Shown here: positions 12,487-16,102 of the stretch, one piece after another | Layout of the letters: every line of letters starts with the position of its first letter | How positions within the stretch are numbered: the stretch's first letter is position 1 | From: Pseudomonadota bacterium | Lineage (GTDB): Bacteria; Pseudomonadota; Gammaproteobacteria; Halothiobacillales; Halothiobacillaceae | Assembly: GCA_021795795.1 (NCBI GenBank) | Contig: JAJYPA010000142.1 | Coordinates: 1 to 16,102, forward strand | Length of the DNA: 16,102 nucleotides | Direction: 5' to 3' | The notes under the pieces: model-generated | Told to the model about the DNA's origin: nothing | Database searches by the model: none | What the model saw: only the letters and a program-made list of their open reading frames with translations | Position numbers and translations under genes: made by a program

Positions 12487-14771
12487 AAGTCAGCAAGGTC
12501 GAAAAGGAATCGAGCGTTCAACTTGCGGTTGAAGGCATGACATGCGCATCGTGTGTGAGAAGAGTTGAGAACGCCCTCAGTGGTGTTCCGGGGGTCAAAA
12601 GCGCATCTGTCAATCTTGCCACAGAGACGGCAGAGGTAGAGCTAGAAGACGACGTCGATCTTACGAGCCTCGTCAGCGCGGTTTCAAACGTGGGATATGA
12701 AGCCAAGGTAGCGGGAGCATCGCAGACTCTGGAAGAAGCTTCGATGGCCAGGCAGTCGAAGAGGCGGGCTGAACTCGTCTCTAGGAGAAGAAAGCTCTGG
12801 GTTGGAGCGACACTATCAGCTGCGGTCATAGTGGTCTCGTACGGGTTCAGTGGTCGAAGCTGGGCAAATCCGATTCAGTGGATCTTGGCCACCCCGATCT
12901 ACTTCTGGGTGGGATGGATATTCCACCGAACGACACTCAAGACCGCTAGGCATTTATCTGTAAACATGGATACCCTTGTATCTCTCGGATCGTCCGTCGC
13001 ATACTTCTACTCTGTTGCAGCGATCTTGTTTCTGAGTGGCCAATCGGTCTATTTCGACGTGTCAAGCCTGATCATTACCTTGATCTCGCTTGGGAAGTAC
13101 TTCGAGCTTTCAGCGCGCAGCCGCGCCGGCGAGTCGCTGGAGGCTCTTATGACTCTTCGTCCGAGCAGAGTCCACCTGCTCGCTCGTGCCGACTCTGTCG
13201 TAGCCGGGAGCACTGAAAATGCAGCAGATGTCCCGGTCGACACACTCAGGATAGGCGATCTCGTGATCGTCCGCCCTGGAGAAGCCATTCCAACCGATGG
13301 CGAAGTAGTAGAGGGTGCTCCGTCTGTCGACGAATCGCTCGTGACCGGTGAGAGCGTTCCCGTGGTCAAGTCTCCCGGCGAAGCTCTCATTGGAGGATCG
13401 GTAAACGGCATGACCCCGGTGATTATGAAGGTTACCAAGACTGGTGATGAGACAGTTCTCGCTCAGATCGTCACAGCAGTCCAAAAGGCCCAGCTCGAAA
13501 AGTCGACTGTTCAGAGGCTGGCGGATTCAGTATCAGCCGTGTTTGTGCCCGCCATAATTGCAGTGTCTATAGCCACCCTTGCCGGCTGGATGCTCACTGG
13601 CCATAGCTTCATAGATTCCCTCATACCGGCTGTCGCGGTACTCGTGATCGCTTGTCCTTGCGCACTGGGACTCGCAACCCCTATTGCGACACTAGTCGGA
13701 ACCTCTAAAGGAGCGAAAAGTGGGATCCTCCTCTCTGGAGGAGACTCCCTGGAGGTAGCCAAGTTCATCAAGGCAATTGTGATGGACAAGACTGGAACCG
13801 TCACCTTTGGAAAGCCAAAGGTCGTGGGTCAAAAAGTGCTTAACGGCTTCTCAGAAACACAGGTCATCTCCATTGCAGCGGCCCTAGAAGCAGGCTCGGA
13901 GCATCCGCTTGCCAGGGCAGTAACTGACGCGGCGCTGTCTCAGCTGGAAGAAACCGGGACGGTGGGGCTGGACGAACATAGGGTGGAACCCGGAATGGGA
14001 GTCTACGGAAGCTCAACCGACAATGGCGTAAAGCATGAGTATCTGATAGGGTCGCCCGGCTATCTGGAGTCCAAGGGAGTAGCGTATGGCTCTGACGATC
14101 TTGCTAAAGGTTTTGGTGACTCGAGCAGCCTTGTTGCGCTTTCAATCGACGGCACCCTCGCCCTTGTATTTGCTATTTCAGATCCGGTGCGTCCCAATGC
14201 AAAAGAAGCTGTCCGCAAGCTTCAGTCTATGGGACTTCGGGTGATACTTGCCAGTGGTGATCGAGAGCCGGTTGTCACAAAGGTTGCCTCAGAACTCGGC
14301 ATGGACGAGGTCTACTATGAGATGAAACCGAATGAGAAAGCGGAACTGGTAAAGAGCTTGAAAGAGCGCTACGGCGTCGTGGCTATGGTTGGAGACGGAA
14401 TAAACGATGCTCCAGCTCTGGCGACTGCTGACGTAGGGATTGCCATTGGTTCGGGTACCGCAATTGCAATGTCGGTAGCAGATATGACGCTGGTTCACGG
14501 GGACATTTCGGCAATCGCCGATGCCATTTCCCTTTCTCGGGCGACCCGGAAGATTATCTGGCAAAATCTGGGATGGGCCTTTGGCTACAACCTTGTGCTG
14601 GTTCCCCTTGCGGTGTTTGGCGAGGTGCCTCCAATATTTGCAGCACTAGCCATGGCTACGTCTTCTGTGTCGGTGGTCCTAAACTCCCTACGCCTTAGAA
14701 ACTTCGCAATGACAACTACCCGTTCCACTGAGAATACATCCATAGAACCCGGTATCCCAAGGGCCGCATAA
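12483..14771 (+). CDS. copA: Copper-exporting P1B-1-type ATPase CopA
   Basis: This 762-residue protein pumps Cu(I) out of the cytoplasm with ATP. An N-terminal heavy-metal-associated domain carries the CxxC site in GMTCASC (18-24). Core motifs are TGES (288-291), the membrane metal site CPC (391-393), phosphorylation site DKTGT (D435), SEHPLA (472-477) and GDGINDAPAL (637-646). Y702-N703 in the seventh and MATSS (724-728) in the eighth transmembrane helix are the Cu(I)-specific pair, which separates it from Zn/Cd pumps. The frame runs back to 12099, but that part reads through the mobile-element relic in another frame and is not CopA. The ATG at 12483 overlaps the relic's stop and has no ribosome-binding site of its own, so coupling is likely. 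The length is normal for CopA. Confidence 0.95.
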   Translation: MKVSKVEKESSVQLAVEGMTCASCVRRVENALSGVPGVKSASVNLATETAEVELEDDVDLTSLVSAVSNVGYEAKVAGASQTLEEASMARQSKRRAELVSRRRKLWVGATLSAAVIVVSYGFSGRSWANPIQWILATPIYFWVGWIFHRTTLKTARHLSVNMDTLVSLGSSVAYFYSVAAILFLSGQSVYFDVSSLIITLISLGKYFELSARSRAGESLEALMTLRPSRVHLLARADSVVAGSTENAADVPVDTLRIGDLVIVRPGEAIPTDGEVVEGAPSVDESLVTGESVPVVKSPGEALIGGSVNGMTPVIMKVTKTGDETVLAQIVTAVQKAQLEKSTVQRLADSVSAVFVPAIIAVSIATLAGWMLTGHSFIDSLIPAVAVLVIACPCALGLATPIATLVGTSKGAKSGILLSGGDSLEVAKFIKAIVMDKTGTVTFGKPKVVGQKVLNGFSETQVISIAAALEAGSEHPLARAVTDAALSQLEETGTVGLDEHRVEPGMGVYGSSTDNGVKHEYLIGSPGYLESKGVAYGSDDLAKGFGDSSSLVALSIDGTLALVFAISDPVRPNAKEAVRKLQSMGLRVILASGDREPVVTKVASELGMDEVYYEMKPNEKAELVKSLKERYGVVAMVGDGINDAPALATADVGIAIGSGTAIAMSVADMTLVHGDISAIADAISLSRATRKIIWQNLGWAFGYNLVLVPLAVFGEVPPIFAALAMATSSVSVVLNSLRLRNFAMTTTRSTENTSIEPGIPRAA

Positions 14772-15310
14772 TGGCGTTCGCAAGCTGGAGATCCGACCGA
14801 GATCGGTTTTTTGACAGTTACATTGTTGGCCATTATCGACCATTGACAGATAGATACATTAAGACTGTTGTAGTGAAATGTCGCCCCCTCGAAGGTGCCC
14901 AATGCGAAAAGGATGCCGGTGTCTCCTCACGCACACTGCGCCGCCACACAGCCCAAGGAAGCCTTGCGGAACTGCAGTCGCCTTGGGGCAGACGAATATT
15001 CTCGGTTACAGAAAAAGAAGTGGTCGAGCACCGACAACGGCTTGCGCGACCTGTGACGGCAGATGGGGTGGTGATAGCTCATGGGCGCGTATCATCTCGG
15101 CGTCAGGCCAAAGAAGGCGACCGGGAACTGCAGATGGTCCCTACTGCCCAGCAGAATTCATCAGCAGGGCGAGCGGGCGGTCCCACGCGGCGGGCACCGT
15201 TGCCGCCGCGTTCTGTCTCTCGCACACATAGAGACAGAAATTGCCCAACTAGCCGATTTTGGTCAGCAATGGCCAATGATCGCGAGTTCGGGAATAACTG
15301 TGTCAACTGA
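14771..15310 (+). pseudogene. Broken IS607-like serine recombinase (or HTH regulator) remnant
   Basis: The frame starts by overlapping the copA stop (TAATG). Its first 40 residues look like no protein. From about 14900 it reads AGVSSRTLRRHTAQGSLAEL and GRRIFSVTEKEVVEHRQRL, a MerR-like helix-turn-helix with wing, then VVIAHGRVSSRRQAKEGDRE (about 15070-15130), which resembles the start of the catalytic domain of IS607 transposases (HTH followed by YxRVSSxxQ). After about 15140 the reading becomes Pro/Arg-rich and featureless; another frame gives AEFISRASGR, so a frameshift and decay are likely. Catalytic function is lost. A plain helix-turn-helix regulator is the alternative. Confidence 0.45.
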
Positions 15311-15362
15311 ACAAAGGTCTTCTTCGTGCTTGAGAAGCGTCGAAGACGGCTACGAAAGGTGA

Positions 15363-15593
15363 ATGAAAAAGATGAAGAATTTGGAATTTGTCGCCAAGGA
15401 TATCTCATGCAACCACTGCAAGATGACTATCGAAAACGGCTTTGGCGATGTCGCTGGCGTCTCGTCAGTTGCGGTAGACATCGACTCAAAGAAGGTGTCT
15501 GTGGTTATTGACGAGGCCAAGACCAAGGTCGATGAAATCAACAGCCAGCTCGAGAAGCTTGGCTATCCTGCCGAGTTGGTCAGTGCTCAGTAG
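15363..15593 (+). CDS. copZ: CopZ-like copper chaperone (heavy-metal-associated domain)
   Basis: The 76-residue protein is a single HMA domain: LEFVAKDISCNHCKMTIENG with metal site C16-N-H-C19, then VAGVSSVAVDIDSKKVSVVID and a final helix INSQLEKLGYPAELV. This is the beta-alpha-beta-beta-alpha-beta fold of CopZ/Atx1, which carries Cu(I) to CopA or to CsoR. The site is DISCNHC rather than the usual GMTCxxC, but both cysteines are kept. AAAGG (15355-15359) lies 3 bases from the ATG at 15363 and 12 bases from the ATG at 15372, so the start is uncertain by three codons. It lies 592 bases after copA, apart from it because of the recombinase relic, and no separate CsoR operator is visible. Confidence 0.88.
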   Translation: MKKMKNLEFVAKDISCNHCKMTIENGFGDVAGVSSVAVDIDSKKVSVVIDEAKTKVDEINSQLEKLGYPAELVSAQ

Positions 15594-16102
15594 ACCGTAG
15601 CATCACCGGCTCCAACAACCACAGCTCATAGTAACGTCACAAAGCTCAAGGGCTTCTGCGCTTCAAATTAGTGCCTTGACGCGGCGTACTAATTCGAGCC
15701 ACACAGGCCTGATACTAGAGGTATCGCGCGCGACCAACTCTCAGCTTTTGACTCCTATAGCCGCAAGTCAGATCCTGTAAAGCACCGGCCTAATCACCGT
15801 TATCCCGCCCTCGGATATTTCGAATATTATGATTCGCCATACCTGCGGTCAGACCCCAACAAACAGTTTCAAAGCCATAATAAAGCGGCGGAACCTGCAA
15901 CACGATTTTAGCTTTCGTCGCTCGAGAAGTCTCGTTCTGTCGCGCTGCCTGGGGATTGTACTGGGTCAATTGGATTTGTAAGTTTTAACCTCAACTTACC
16001 CTATCAAAATCACTGGGTATCCATGTGTACCAGCCATTACGCTTGATTTTGCGATTATAATGTAGCCAGTAATACACTTGACAGAGATCTGTGAGTGTGT
16101 TA
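15594..16102. other. Non-coding stretch at the right edge
   Basis: No frame here looks like a protein. The stretch is richer in A+T towards the end and holds a 7-bp inverted repeat, GTAAGTT (15978-15984) and AACTTAC (15993-15999) around 8 bases, a copy of TATAATGTAGCCA (16056-16068), and a promoter-like TTGACA at the edge. It may be the upstream region of a gene outside the window. Confidence 0.5.
16078..16102 (+). promoter_or_regulatory. Promoter-like -35 box at the window edge
   Basis: TTGACA (16078-16083) is a consensus -35 box. With the ideal 17-base spacer the -10 would begin at 16101, where the window ends in TA. A rightward gene just outside the window is therefore likely. Confidence 0.35.

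Noticed and set aside
8412..16068. 13-base direct repeat TATAATGTAGCCA at 8412-8424 and 16056-16068 as possible ends of an integrated 7.6-kb element
   Set aside because: In about 16 kb one or two 13-base matches are expected by chance (about 1.3e8 pairs over 6.7e7 words). The methyltransferase does not resume after the right copy, so there is no sign of a split target.
1..16102. CRISPR array
   Set aside because: No regularly spaced repeat series was found; the only tandem repeat is the short 13-bp iteron at 6870-6900.

Overview
The window looks like part of a conjugative or mobilisable plasmid, or an integrated relative of one, from a fairly GC-rich bacterium. I infer an actinomycete (Actinomycetota): the relaxase and coupling-protein layout, a CsoR operator of the type known from Mycobacterium, frequent GTG starts and an apparently leaderless gene all fit. 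No rRNA, tRNA or other taxonomic marker is present, so this is inference. The copper genes and IS1634-type transposase would suit a metal-rich habitat, but the sequence does not prove it.

Layout: (1) 1-432, the end of a HigB-like toxin and a complete HigA-like antitoxin. (2) 433-6767, a DNA-transfer block. A perfect 11-bp inverted repeat lies just before a MobF (TrwC/TraI-type) relaxase and resembles a MobF oriT. Converging on the relaxase is a leftward operon: two small membrane proteins, a third membrane protein, a TraD/VirD4-type coupling ATPase and a 77-residue protein. Two DnaA-box-like sites and a 14-bp palindrome lie inside this operon. No mating-pair-formation (T4SS) gene is visible. 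(3) 6780-8416, a partition operon: repeats, a ParA ATPase, a likely ribbon-helix-helix partner, an unknown 86-residue protein and the first 53 codons of a DNA methyltransferase, each overlapping the next. (4) 8409-8998, a YefM/Phd-RelE toxin-antitoxin pair whose extended -10 promoter sits exactly where the methyltransferase breaks off. (5) 9130-10810, a 5'-truncated IS1634-family transposase abutting a decayed serine-recombinase 3' end.

(6) 10810-15593, a copper/metal block: a small CDF-like transporter, CsoR repressor with its operator, CopA Cu+ ATPase and a CopZ-like chaperone. It is interrupted by two mobile-element relics. Between csoR and copA lies what I read as an internally deleted IscB (ISC/IS200-IS605-type) element: its first codons are joined to its C-terminal part, both hairpin ends remain, and its stop codon overlaps the copA start. 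Between copA and copZ is a broken IS607-like recombinase. (7) 15594-16102 has no supportable gene, but ends in a TTGACA box that suggests a promoter reading out of the window.

How the parts work together: the relaxase would nick oriT, the coupling ATPase would pass the complex to a secretion channel encoded elsewhere, and ParA plus its partner and two toxin-antitoxin pairs would stabilise the element. Copper binding by CsoR would release the promoter at 11623-11650, and expression of copA may depend on translation through the IscB relic.
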